Positions 1 to 9,589 of a stretch of DNA of 64,000 nt are shown here, in pieces. The stretch is from assembly GCA_910589415.1 (NCBI GenBank), contig OU342637.1, positions 26,387,162 through 26,451,161 on the forward strand. The letters are read 5' to 3'. Both the position numbers and the translations under genes were made by a program. This DNA is from Malachius bipustulatus (taxonomy: Eukaryota; Arthropoda; Insecta; Coleoptera; Melyridae). The notes beneath the pieces were generated by a model. It was not told where the DNA came from and ran no database searches. It was given only the letters and a program-made list of their open reading frames with translations. Each line of letters opens with the position of its first letter. Position 1 is the stretch's first letter.

Positions 1-3000
1 GTAATGTTTCTTACTTACTTCGTAAGCTTTCTTGAGTCTATCACGTATATCGCTGAAGATAGGAGGTAATTTAGATATGTCTTGTTCTCGATGAACATAA
101 GACAGATCATCAGATAATTCTAGATAATTATCTGAGACTGGACCGTAAAAGGTTCCGTCTACAGGGACATTTCTAGCGAAAAGTAGGAAAGCTGGAGCGT
201 GTTTAGTAACTTCGCTCACCGATAAGTTAATTGCTTGTGCAATTTTATAAACATTTTTATCCCAATCTTTATGATTATCACGGATGTAAGATGAGATGGC
301 TGTAAGGATGGTACGATTCGTTCTCTCGGTCGGATTCACCTGAGATAAATGCCTGGCGCTATACCACAAATTAACTTCGTAGTTTTTCAGCAAATTAGTG
401 AATAGACTGCTTTTAAAAATTTGAGCGTTGTCACAAAGCAGAATTTGGGGCACACCGAAAATTAAGAACACTTGGTTCTCAAGAAATTTTGTAACGGCAG
501 CTGCTGTAGCATTAGGCATTGGCTTAACCAAAACGAACTTTGAAAACCAATCGGTGACGACTAAAAGTTGGGTGTTTCTAGCCTTAGATCGAGGGAAAGG
601 TCCCATGAAGTCGATAGAGAGAAATTGGAAGGGAAAATTGATTTTCTTATAATTACCCATGAGTCCTACGCGAGCAGTGTTTGGGGCTTTGTGTGCACCA
701 CAAACCTGGCAGTTTCTCACGTACTTTTTGACTGAGATAATCATTTTGGGCCAATAATAAACTTCAGATATTCTTGCCAAAGTTTTGCTTACTCCAAAAT
801 GCGCAGAAGTTGGAGGGTCATGAAATTGAGCAATTATTTCCTCCCGATTAGGAGTAGGGACAACAATTTTCCAATCAGATAGGTTAGACACGACTTCCAC
901 TCGAGGCTTAACATGTTTATAAAGAATATTGTCTTTGATGGTAAAGTCAGGGTATTTCTCAGGAAACTCGGTAACTTTGGAGACCATGTCTTTATACCAA
1001 TCATCAGGTACAAAGTTTTGAAGAGAGATAGAAGAAATAGAACGGGAAAGATAGTCTGCAGGGACATTGCAAGTGCCTTTTCGATGTTTAATGTCGAAAT
1101 CAAACTGGCTGAGGCGTAAACACCATCTAGCTACACGACCCATAGGATCTTTTAACGTGCGAAGCCAGAGAAGAGAGGCGTGATCGGTGTAAACTGTAAA
1201 ATTTGCACCTTCGACATAAGGGCGAAAATATTCTATACCAAAGAGGACACCTAAACATTCTCTTTCGGTAACGGTGTATTTCTTCTCGGCTTTCGAGAGC
1301 ATTCGACTAGCAAAAGCAATGGGGTGTTCAAAATCTCCCTCAAGTTGAAAAAGCACCGCACCTAACCCGAAATCACTTGCATCCGTCTGTATGCAAAAGG
1401 GCTTCGAGAAATCTGGGCTAGCTAGAACGGGAGCTGTAGTTAGTCGTTCTTTGAGAAGTTTGAAAGCTTGATCAGCTTCTGAGTTCCAAGTTATTGACTG
1501 TCCCTTTTTTCGGTTATGCAGCAGAGCTGAGATAGGAGCACTGATTGTAGAAAAATCCTTTATGAAACGCCTATAATATTGTAAGATACCTAGGACGTGT
1601 CTTACTCCAGTGGTATTATGAGGAACAGGGGACTCAATAATCGATTTAACTTTCTCTTCACTAACTCGCAATCCATTTCTATCAATAATAAAACCCAAAA
1701 AGGAGAGAGAATCTCGACAGAAGTGACATTTGTCGAAGTTGACAGTAAGATTAGCGTCTTTTAAACGCTCGTATACTTCCCTTAAAATTTCCAGGTGTTT
1801 CTCGAAACTATTGGTAGCGATAATTATATCGTCAAGATAGACGAAAACAAATGGCTCCAAAGCTGGACCTAAAATTGTGTCCATAAGTCGTTGCTGGGTT
1901 TGAGCACTGTTTCTCAGTCCGAATGGCATTCGTCGGAATTGGAATAAACCTCTCCCGGGGACTACAAAAGCGGTCTTTGGGCGGGATTCTTCGTCCAAAG
2001 GAACTTGAAAGAAAGCCTGCTTTAAATCGATGGAGGTAAGATAATTAGCGTCTTTGAGCTTGCTCAAGATAGTATCGATTCTAGGCAGGGGATATGAGTC
2101 ATGTGTGGTGATCTCGTTTAGTTTCCGACCATCAAAACACATACGGTATGTTTTGTCTTTCTTGCGGACCAAAAGAACAGGGGACACCCAAGGAGAATTA
2201 CTTTTTTCGACAATTTCTAACTTAAGTAATTTATCTACCTCTTCATTTAGATATTGTTGAAGGGTTGGAGATAATGGATATTGTCTCTGTCTAAAAGGCT
2301 TAGCGTCTTTTGTTTCTATGGAATGGCATAGCACATTGGTTTCAGGGAGTATATCAACACGGGCCAAACTTTTGAATTTGTCTATCGTCGATTCAAGTCT
2401 AGATAAGTCGGTAGGAGGTAAACAAGAGATATCCTGAATCTTGTTGATAGCGCAAACCTTAAGTTCATTAGGTAAGATAGGAGATAATGAAGACGAAGGA
2501 TCACCGGGATGAACTTCGAAAGATTCATTTACGAAATTAATCATCATGTTGAAAATACGAGCTACGTCTATTCCTAAGATAATTTGTGGTGAAATGGAAG
2601 ATACCACATGGAACTGGACTTTCTTTGTGACGTCATCTATGGTCAGATCAAGTTCAATTATGTCGATAACAGATAGAGGGGAACCGTCAGCATTTTTCAG
2701 GGAACACAACAAATCCGAATTTTTGGAAGGGATGGGTAGTTCACCCAGAACTTCCTGCATAGTTTCCAAATCACAAACAGAGATATTGGCGCCGGTGTCA
2801 AAGAGGGCTGTATAAGGTACGTCACACATTTTGACAGCTATAAATGGTCTATTGTCAACAGGGTTAGATAATAAGATTGGAGCTATTACAGGTATTAAAG
2901 AGTCAGCACTTATTGGTTTAGGTATGTCCTTTTTAGGAGGTATTCGAAAAGATTCGAAAAAGTTTGCAACTTTTTGCAACCATGATTTCCACTGTTCCTT

Positions 3001-3162
3001 TTGGATAGTGAAATCAACAAGATAACTGGAAGATATTAGTGCTGGTCTTTTGGAGAGGGAGGAGACTGATCGTCTTTTGGCTTCGAGCTCTTTTCTACAA
3101 GGGCTCGCTTTGGGCGGCTTGTCTCTTGTTGTCGCACTGCACCCTGTTGTGCAACTTCGCCG
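1..3162 (-). CDS. pol: Ty3/gypsy pol polyprotein (partial at window edge)
   Basis: Protease, reverse transcriptase, RNase H and integrase of a gypsy retrotransposon. It is read in the -1 frame relative to gag after a programmed frameshift. Reading the frame by hand, I found no stop from position 3222 down to 1, so at least 1,050 codons are intact and the gene runs off the left edge. Landmarks in order are: protease ALFDTGANIS with DTG at 2791-2799; RT YLDD at 1828-1839; RNase H TDAS, TERE and TDHASL between about 1390 and 1150; integrase zinc finger with its C-x2-C at 700-711; and integrase catalytic D (610-612), D (430-432) and E (325-327), the last two about 35 residues apart. All key residues are present, so the copy may be active. 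Whether an env gene or a 3' LTR follows cannot be seen. Confidence 0.93.
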
Positions 3163-4466
3163 TTTTTTGAACGAGAAGTGACTTTGAGAGAGTTCAGGAA
3201 ATCTGCCGAACATGAGGGGCATTTAGACTTGTAGACATTTTTATGACCACAGCCATAACAAAAAACTTTTCTAGGGAGATTACACCTTACATAGGTATGA
3301 CCTTTGTTGGAACAATTCCAACAGGTGACTGCAGAAAGGTTAGTAACAGGGATCTTGGTGTTACTAGGTGTAGGTGCACCTTTAGTTGGTGTGCCTCTGG
3401 CTTTACGAGAAGAGAAAGAAGCTGGTTCTCCAGAACATGCTAAGTCTGAATTTAAGAGACTTTGAACCTTCTTAGAGGGAGGGGGACGATATTGTTGGAC
3501 TATAGTCCTATTATCTTCTAACTTCTTTCCAATTGAAATTATGTCCTTAATGTTGTTTACCTCAACAAGGGCAAGATGGTTTTGGAAGTAGGGATGAAGA
3601 TTTTTCTTGATTATTTTAAATTGCTCCACTTCTGATGGAGGAGTAGACAATCTCTTAAATAAGCCTTGCATCGAGGCAACATAGATAGCAACTAACTCAA
3701 ATTCACCATGAGTTCTTTGTTTGATTTCCTCTAATAGGTCATCATCGTAAGAGAGGGGGAGAAAAGTAATTTTCAATTTATTCTTGAGATCTTCCCAAGA
3801 AATAATTGAGCTTGCAACACTGCGGAACCAAATCAGGGCCTTGTCTTCAAAAAGATCCATTGCAGAATCAAAAAGATCGCGGTCTGAGACATTTCTCGAC
3901 CTTTGAAGTTCTTTGACCTTTTCTAGAAATTGGATCAAATTATCCTTAGAAGAACCAGAAAATTTAATATTCCATTTATAAACTGGAACACTAGGTCTAG
4001 AATGAGTGGAGACAATAGAGCTTGAAGCACTCTGGGAATTGGATGAGTTATCAGTTTGGTCTAGGGACTGGTCGTTTTTCAGAAGCCATTGACCTTCTAA
4101 TTCTAAAGCCTCAGAAAATAAATCATCAGCTAAAGCTTTTGCTTCAGGATCTTGATCAAGTTTGAATCTATTGATTCTAGAGATCACATGATTCAGACGA
4201 CATTGAATTCTTTGACAGATAGGGTCATTAAGAGACAAGGGAGCGTCCTGTATTTTGATTTTCAAATCTGCAAGAGTCTTTTTCACCTCTGCAGAATCTT
4301 TGTCAAAGGGGTAGACAGATTCGGAAATAGAAAGAGAATTTTCTTCCCTATTTAACAGGGCACGAAATTGAATTCGTCTTTTCTCCTGTGTACTAAATGG
4401 GACTTGTTTTCTAATCGCTATTTCATAAGCGAGTTCTTCACTTAATAAAGCTAGAACGGGATTCAT
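3036..4466 (-). CDS. gag: Ty3/gypsy Gag with CCHC zinc knuckle
   Basis: Capsid/nucleocapsid precursor of 476 residues for the element whose pol follows. The N-terminal two thirds are helical and charged, with a retrotransposon-gag-like core around KWNIKFSGSSKDNLIQFLEKV and WEDLKNKLKITFLP (roughly residues 165-260). Near the C-terminus is a canonical knuckle, CWNCSNKGHTYVRC (C-x2-C-x4-H-x4-C). A second knuckle-like motif, CYGCGHKNVYKSKC, follows, in which the expected histidine is a valine. The tail is basic and serine/proline rich. The stop at 3036 lies inside the pol frame, which opens at 3222, giving a 187-nt overlap. The start at 4466 is the first Met of the open frame and is preceded by a long noncoding leader. 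The protein should package the element RNA in cytoplasmic particles. Confidence 0.92.
   Translation of the reverse strand: MNPVLALLSEELAYEIAIRKQVPFSTQEKRRIQFRALLNREENSLSISESVYPFDKDSAEVKKTLADLKIKIQDAPLSLNDPICQRIQCRLNHVISRINRFKLDQDPEAKALADDLFSEALELEGQWLLKNDQSLDQTDNSSNSQSASSSIVSTHSRPSVPVYKWNIKFSGSSKDNLIQFLEKVKELQRSRNVSDRDLFDSAMDLFEDKALIWFRSVASSIISWEDLKNKLKITFLPLSYDDDLLEEIKQRTHGEFELVAIYVASMQGLFKRLSTPPSEVEQFKIIKKNLHPYFQNHLALVEVNNIKDIISIGKKLEDNRTIVQQYRPPPSKKVQSLLNSDLACSGEPASFSSRKARGTPTKGAPTPSNTKIPVTNLSAVTCWNCSNKGHTYVRCNLPRKVFCYGCGHKNVYKSKCPSCSADFLNSLKVTSRSKNGEVAQQGAVRQQETSRPKRALVEKSSKPKDDQSPPSPKDQH
3138..3168 (-). promoter_or_regulatory. Programmed -1 ribosomal frameshift site (gag-pol)
   Basis: Inside the gag-pol overlap, the gag codons TCA AAA AAC contain the heptamer A AAA AAC (minus strand, 3168-3162), in register with the X XXY YYZ rule for -1 slippage. 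Slipping back one base moves the ribosome exactly into the open pol frame (next codon starts at 3162). Eight nucleotides downstream, a small hairpin can form with stem TGCAC/GTGCA and a six-base loop (3153-3138), which is the usual spacing for a stimulatory structure. The stem is short, so a larger pseudoknot may be involved. This sets the Gag to Gag-Pol ratio. Confidence 0.8.
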
Positions 4467-6500
4467 GATTGAAATCTACTAAAGTCGGTAAGGTAGGGAT
4501 CGAAAAAGCTATGTGACGCTATGGTGTATCTTTACACGTAAAGAATTCGTTTTCTACGTTTGACGTAAAGAATGCTAGGGATACGTCGCAACACTGCTCG
4601 TAGCTTTAGCGCTTGTCGGCACTATCATCAGCAGCTGACTGGAGAGTCAAAGATTAATGGAAACCTAACCTAACTTAATGAGAAAATGGTAAGGTAATTT
4701 TCAGGGAAAGATTTTTGGATACAGTTTTCAAAGACAGCTTAACTACAGAGCTCTCGTATCGAGTATCCTCTCCGTACGGAATTAAGCTCCTCTAAAACTT
4801 GCTCGAGACATCGCGACGGTATAATCAACCACTCCGTAAAGCTCCCTGACGGGTTACCCTTTAGCGGCAGTGTAGCGGTAAGAAAAAGTAGGTATTTTCG
4901 CGGCACGGCACTTTGCACAAAGATAATTAGGTAGGTACACATATATTAGGGAACAATAACACTTAAAACTAAGTAGTCATGCAAAAGCTTTCAATAAATA
5001 ATACATGCAGTAAGCAACAAGAGAAATTTATATAAATATCAAGTGATATCGCAGACAAATCGTAAAGTTCAAATAATTATGAGATTTATTTTATGAAAAT
5101 CCTAGATACATAAAAGCCAATTAAGATAAAGATAAATTGGATTTCTAATCCAAAGAAGTAATCGTTCCACACCGGGGAGTGCCAATTGCTGCGGTCGGGC
5201 TAATTAGATTAGGCTCTGGGCCAATTAAAATTCGAACGTTGTTGAAAAACAATTGCCGACTTACCTTCGTTGGGCCGAAGTATTAATTGATGCACCAAAA
5301 TCTCATTCAGATTTCAAGCGATTGTAGTGGCATCAGCAGCATAAAGCGGTACGATTTAATTACCCCTAAGATATAAGGTACTGGGATGCCAGATGACCTT
5401 TTAATTTTGAATAATAGATCTAAAGTAACCTGAACTATAAAGGCATCAAAATTCACTCAGGTTATGAGATGTTAACTATTTCTAACTACTGTAGTATCTA
5501 CCTACTGAATAATAGAATTGATCTTTTAATGAAAAGTATATTTATTTATTCTGTTTATAAAATAAATGATTGAAATTCTATGGTTATGAAATTACTAATT
5601 AATTGATCCTGAAGATAATCGTAAAATATCTCATTTAACAGTTTAACTGGTAGAGAAAATAACAGATCTATTTTTTCCTTCACATAATAATTGACAAGTT
5701 CATTTCAAGTATTACTTGAATAATAATGGTAATGATTGTATATCAGGTATTTCAAAGTTATTATTAATATAAGTTTTAATTAATAAAACATCAATCTCTC
5801 GACAAGATAAGGCAATAGAACGACACAAAAATCCTAACAAATTTCTCTGATATCACTCTGAGCAATAAAAAGGTTATGTCACACTTTGCTTACTGATACG
5901 ACATTTTGCCTTCCTTGGAATGTCGTGCCGAGACTGGAGAGCGGGGCCCTGGACGAAATCTCAGGATAAGAGACCGTGGTCTCCCTCTGGGGTGGCAGAA
6001 AGACTGGTGGACGGTGTCGTGTCCCGTGGGAACACGTGCCTAACTCTGGTAGCGTGGTCGTCCTTCGAGGTTAGATGAAACTCGAAAATATGAGGCTCCG
6101 AATGATGAGATCCAGTATTCAGGGGCAGGTAGCAGCAAAACCTTCAGATAATGTAGGAGATTCCTTCCATAAAAGCAGATATTCGGACGTAGAAAGTATG
6201 AAAACCAATATGGCGTCTGTGAAGACAGGTGGGGTTCAACTCCGTAGATAGGTTTTCCGACGAAATAAGATAGTGCCCCGATTGATAGGGTAGGTAGAAA
6301 AGAACCGATATAATAATCGGTCCTTAGATAAAGAGAAAAGGTAGGGGTGGGACTGGTCGCTTCAAGCACCGAGATTGGAAGATGGCCGAGCCTGTTCCAG
6401 ACTCGCGAAAAGGACCAATCCTTTTGCGCAACTCAAAAGGGTGTTAGTTCATCTTCCGAAACTACATCACAGCGACATCTGTGTTTCTAGTTAATCGAAA
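4467..6500 (-). other. Gypsy 5' leader and probable 5' LTR, boundaries unresolved
   Basis: Noncoding sequence upstream of gag. The 5' LTR and primer binding site should lie here, but the partner 3' LTR is outside the window, so the ends cannot be set by comparison. I found no long tRNA 3'-end match. The best is only nine bases, GATGCACCA near 5290-5298, as in tRNA-Gly. The stretch 5890-6440 is more GC-rich than its surroundings and may be LTR. The 109-codon open frame on the minus strand at 6040-6369 has no recognisable domain and is not called. Confidence 0.35.
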
Positions 6501-7042
6501 AGGAAGATTGTAAGAGAAAGAAGTTACAGATTGTACTACAAGGTAGGGATCTTGAACTTGCCTAGTTTAGTTAGTTTTACCACTCGGCAACAGGTGGCGA
6601 TGTTAGTTCAAAATTCATATTTTCGGAACCTTAATAGCAAGGATTTAGACAATGATATCTTATTTAATAATATTAAATGGAGCTAATTAAAGAATAAAAC
6701 CTTTAACGACGTTACAAAGTATCAGACGATCCCAATCTTCATTGTTTAATCCAATGTCTTAAATCCTGATGGATATTTATCATCGCTATCAACGTTACTA
6801 CACTAACAAATGTTTTTAAAAGTCAAAAAGACGAAAAGTCAAGAACAAACTTGTTCTAGATCCCATGGAATGGAAAACGCAACAAGTTATCGGGGGTAAT
6901 ACAATTAAAGCGCAAAGTTAGCCGGATATATTACTCGAATGCTTGGATATTTCTCGGATGTTCTCGAATACTTACTTGCATTGGAAATTTAACGAGAGCT
7001 GTTGATGCAGATTCAGTTAAATTGCCTACATGAAAGTGAGTA
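6501..7042. other. No gene seen
   Basis: AT-rich sequence between the gypsy element and the 8-kb DNA transposon. I see no coding region or repeat in it. Confidence 0.5.
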
Positions 7043-7050
7043 TGAAAAAA
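7043..7050. repeat. Left 8-bp target site duplication TGAAAAAA
   Basis: TGAAAAAA lies immediately outside the left terminal inverted repeat and recurs exactly at 15072-15079 outside the right one. An exact 8-bp direct repeat at both outer borders shows that 7051-15071 inserted as a unit. Confidence 0.9.
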
Positions 7051-7067
7051 CGAGGGGTAAACCGCAA

Positions 7068-7263
7068 GTGGAAGTAGGTGTACATGTCATGTGGAAGTAG
7101 GTGGAAGTAGGTGGAAGTATGTGGAAGTATATGTGGAAGTATGTGGAAGTATGTGGAAGTATGTGGAAGTATGTGGAAGTATGTGGAAGTTAAGTGGAAG
7201 TATGTGGAAGTATGTGGAAGTTTGGTGGAAGTATGTGGAAGTTTGGTGGAAGTATATGGAAGT
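7068..7263 (+). repeat. Left subterminal GTGGAAGTAT array
   Basis: Seventeen copies of GTGGAAGT plus one ATGGAAGT variant, mostly at 10-bp spacing, begin two bases inside the left inverted repeat. Occasional 1-3 bp insertions (TAT, TAA, TTG) break the phase. The outermost unit reads GTGGAAGTAGGTGTACA, and the same string recurs in the outermost unit of the right array. The 10-bp period is about one helical turn, which would put each copy on the same DNA face. I infer transposase binding sites. Confidence 0.9.
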
Positions 7264-7715
7264 TTATAACAGAAATATGACGAAGAACGGTGAAAATCAC
7301 GAAATTTGAATTTCGAATTATTCAATACCGAGTTGAATTCTTAGTAACCTAAACCTGCGTCGCCTCTGTGAGAGATCGTTGTATCGTTGTATTTAACTAT
7401 ACCTCGTCCTTCTCAGACACATAACACCATACAATTCATTCTCTCTTTGTCGCACGTTAACCGAGACGTTAACTACAAACCTCGTACTCCTCGTAGGGCA
7501 GCTGGCAGCAAGAGTGACGACGTTTGGGCAATAATGGTTTGTTGTTTGCACTTGCTCTTCTGTATTTAGTAGTCTGTACTCTGTAGCAACAGCAACACTC
7601 ACTAACATTACCAATTTTCAGATTGTGCGTACTGCGTAGTACATAGTATTAATCGCGTAAACGTAACCGTCAACGAAATTTTCTCCCAAATTTGTGCAAT
7701 AAACGAGGCAATAAA

Positions 7716-7756
7716 TATATAAAAAAAAAATGCCCTGAACGACCGTCAGTTACCAG
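7716..7756 (+). promoter_or_regulatory. Candidate TATA and initiator promoter of the transposon gene
   Basis: TATATAAA at 7716-7723 lies 32 bp upstream of the A in TCAGTT (7746-7751), which fits the arthropod initiator consensus. A consensus splice donor, CAG|GTAAGT, follows at 7756/7757. If transcription starts at 7748, the first exon would be only nine bases, which is odd, so the true start may be further upstream. Confidence 0.35.
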
Positions 7757-8533
7757 GTAAGTGAAAATTAATATAATCACGGTAATAATTACACCAAGTC
7801 GCTTTGTTCTGCCTATTTCATGTCATAATTTTTGCTGTCTGTTTAAAATCTAATTTCTAACATACTTAATTTTATTTCTTTATAAGCCCTTTTGTCTGGC
7901 ATATACGACAAAGAGTTATTTAAAAAGTTTTTATAGTAATAAAATTTCAAATTTAGAATTAAGACCTATTTAGAATTAAGATAATTAAGAATATCTCTAC
8001 TTAGACCAAATTGAAAAAAATACACTAAAATCATCGACCAACTATGAATTTTAATTTCTTGAATTTCTTGAAAAAAAATTTTTTGATTCGTGAAATAAAC
8101 CTTAAAGAGATGAAAATCTATAGTGGGCCGATGATTTTAAAATTTGTAACACCTGATAGAGACATAAAAAATGTTGATTCTAAACATTTTTTTCGAATAC
8201 CTTTCTGCCATATTTGCGAGCATATTTGCCACATAAAAAGCACTTTACTCCATAGATAAATTGGTTTCTTCGAAATATCCAAGCCATAAGTACACCTATA
8301 TTCATACCTGTTTTTCACGAGGTTTTTCAAGACTAAAATAAAATAATCTCGAAAATAATTATTATGCTACAAATTTGTCTCCGAGTATTTTTTAGTCAAG
8401 CTGGTCTGAACCCCAAAGAATGAAACTTCTTCGAAAACTTCAAATTCAAAATTTTTCATGTTTTAATATATTTTACAATATGTGTAATGTTTCACCTCTC
8501 CGGGAACACACATTTAATAGTCAAAGCACTATA

Positions 8534-9056
8534 CAGGGTGTTAAGAAAATGGCGGATAAACTCTTCAGTACATTGTAGGGGACACTCAGTAGAGTACGGG
8601 AAAAATAATTTTAAAAAATCCTGAGCTACATTTTAAAAGATATAAGCAAAATATTGAACAATTACTTTGGCAACGTTTAACACGATAACAGTTGGTATTT
8701 GGTAATTTCGTCTAATATCTAACAATGTAGGTAGTCAAGGTATCAAAACCGTTGTTGCCAAATGTCGTTTTTGTCATCATCTTAGAAAAGAAAAAAAGTT
8801 CTTATTAAATTTTCCAAGCTAGTAATACATCTTAAGCAATTTTTTTAATTGATAACGATAAAAGTACCCTTTTTATATCTGTAAAATCATTTAGTTTTTG
8901 CAAATACTGAAAAACAAAGATAGTAAAATGTTAACTTTGGCATTTTTTATCTCACCAAATTGAAGACCAGAATTTTTTAAATTATTTTTCTCGTACTCTA
9001 CTGAGTGTCCCCTACAATGTACTGAAGAGTTTATCCGTCATTATCTTAACACCCTG
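8534..9056. mobile_element. Nested 523-bp TA-flanked MITE (CAGGGTG ends)
   Basis: Both ends begin CAGGGTGTTAAGA and the two arms match over roughly 85-90 bp with few differences. TA dinucleotides flank both ends (8532-8533 and 9057-9058), as expected for Tc1/mariner-type insertion. There is no coding capacity. The element lies inside the leader intron of the 8-kb transposon and so inserted after that element existed. Confidence 0.85.
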
Positions 9057-9186
9057 TATATAGGTACAGTGGGATCGTAACTTATGCGGGTTCTACCTCG
9101 GGTTCTAGGACTTCCGCGATTTCACTTTTATCGGCAAAATTTCATGTGGTCAGGTCAGGTCAGCTTTCTCAGAGATTGCTATTTCA

Positions 9187-9341
9187 GAGAAAATCGAGAA
9201 AAAGTTTACAATTTGTGACGTCATTTTCATTGTTTCCATTTCTTTGTGGTGTAATTTTCGCCACTTACGTTATTCAATTGCTAAAGTCAAGCCAATAATG
9301 AAAATGACGTCACAAATTGAAAACTTTTGCAGATTTTCTCT
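9187..9341. repeat. Short foldback containing TGACGTCA sites
   Basis: Arms of about 45 bp starting AGAGAAAATC are inverted around a 50-bp centre. Each arm contains GTGACGTCAT, a CRE-like palindrome. It lies in the predicted intron, upstream of the transposon gene. It may be a degraded MITE. I see no clear target duplication. Confidence 0.6.
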
Positions 9342-9589
9342 AAAATGGCTCAACAGAACTAAAATATAACTGCATGCAAACGAATAAATTATTCGGTACT
9401 CTTTTCAAAGCAGAGCTGTTAAGACTTATCTACGGACATTAGATCACAAGAGCTTATATGAAAGATTTTATTTTTCTATTTTTAACTTTCATAGTATTTT
9501 CCTCGGTATTTTCAAACGTATTGCAGAGTAATTATTGTGTGCATGCTTGGATCTGACGTCTCGTGTTTTGTTATAGCAATTCCAAGAAA

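Larger units (their letters stand above)
7757..9576 (+). other. Predicted leader intron of the transposon gene
   Basis: The donor CAG|GTAAGT at 7756/7757 is an excellent consensus. The acceptor is a T-rich tract ending TTATAG at 9576, only 13 bases before the preferred start codon at 9590. The 1,820-bp intron has no coding frame of note and has received two foldback insertions, at 8534-9056 and 9187-9341, neither of which touches the coding sequence. Inferred from splice consensus only. Confidence 0.55.

Noticed and set aside
428..3025. Plus-strand open frames of 60-90 codons over the gypsy pol
   Set aside because: Antisense shadows of the intact minus-strand pol frame, which carries all conserved motifs.
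5290..5298. GATGCACCA as a gypsy tRNA-Gly primer site
   Set aside because: Only nine bases match, and no LTR end can be verified because the partner LTR is outside the window.
7068..7263. CRISPR-like regular repetition
   Set aside because: Tandem 10-bp units without spacers in a eukaryotic transposon end.
7026..7325. Open frames on both strands (poly WKYVEV and YFHILPHTS)
   Set aside because: Products of the 10-bp GTGGAAGTAT array; the same occurs at 14847-15260.
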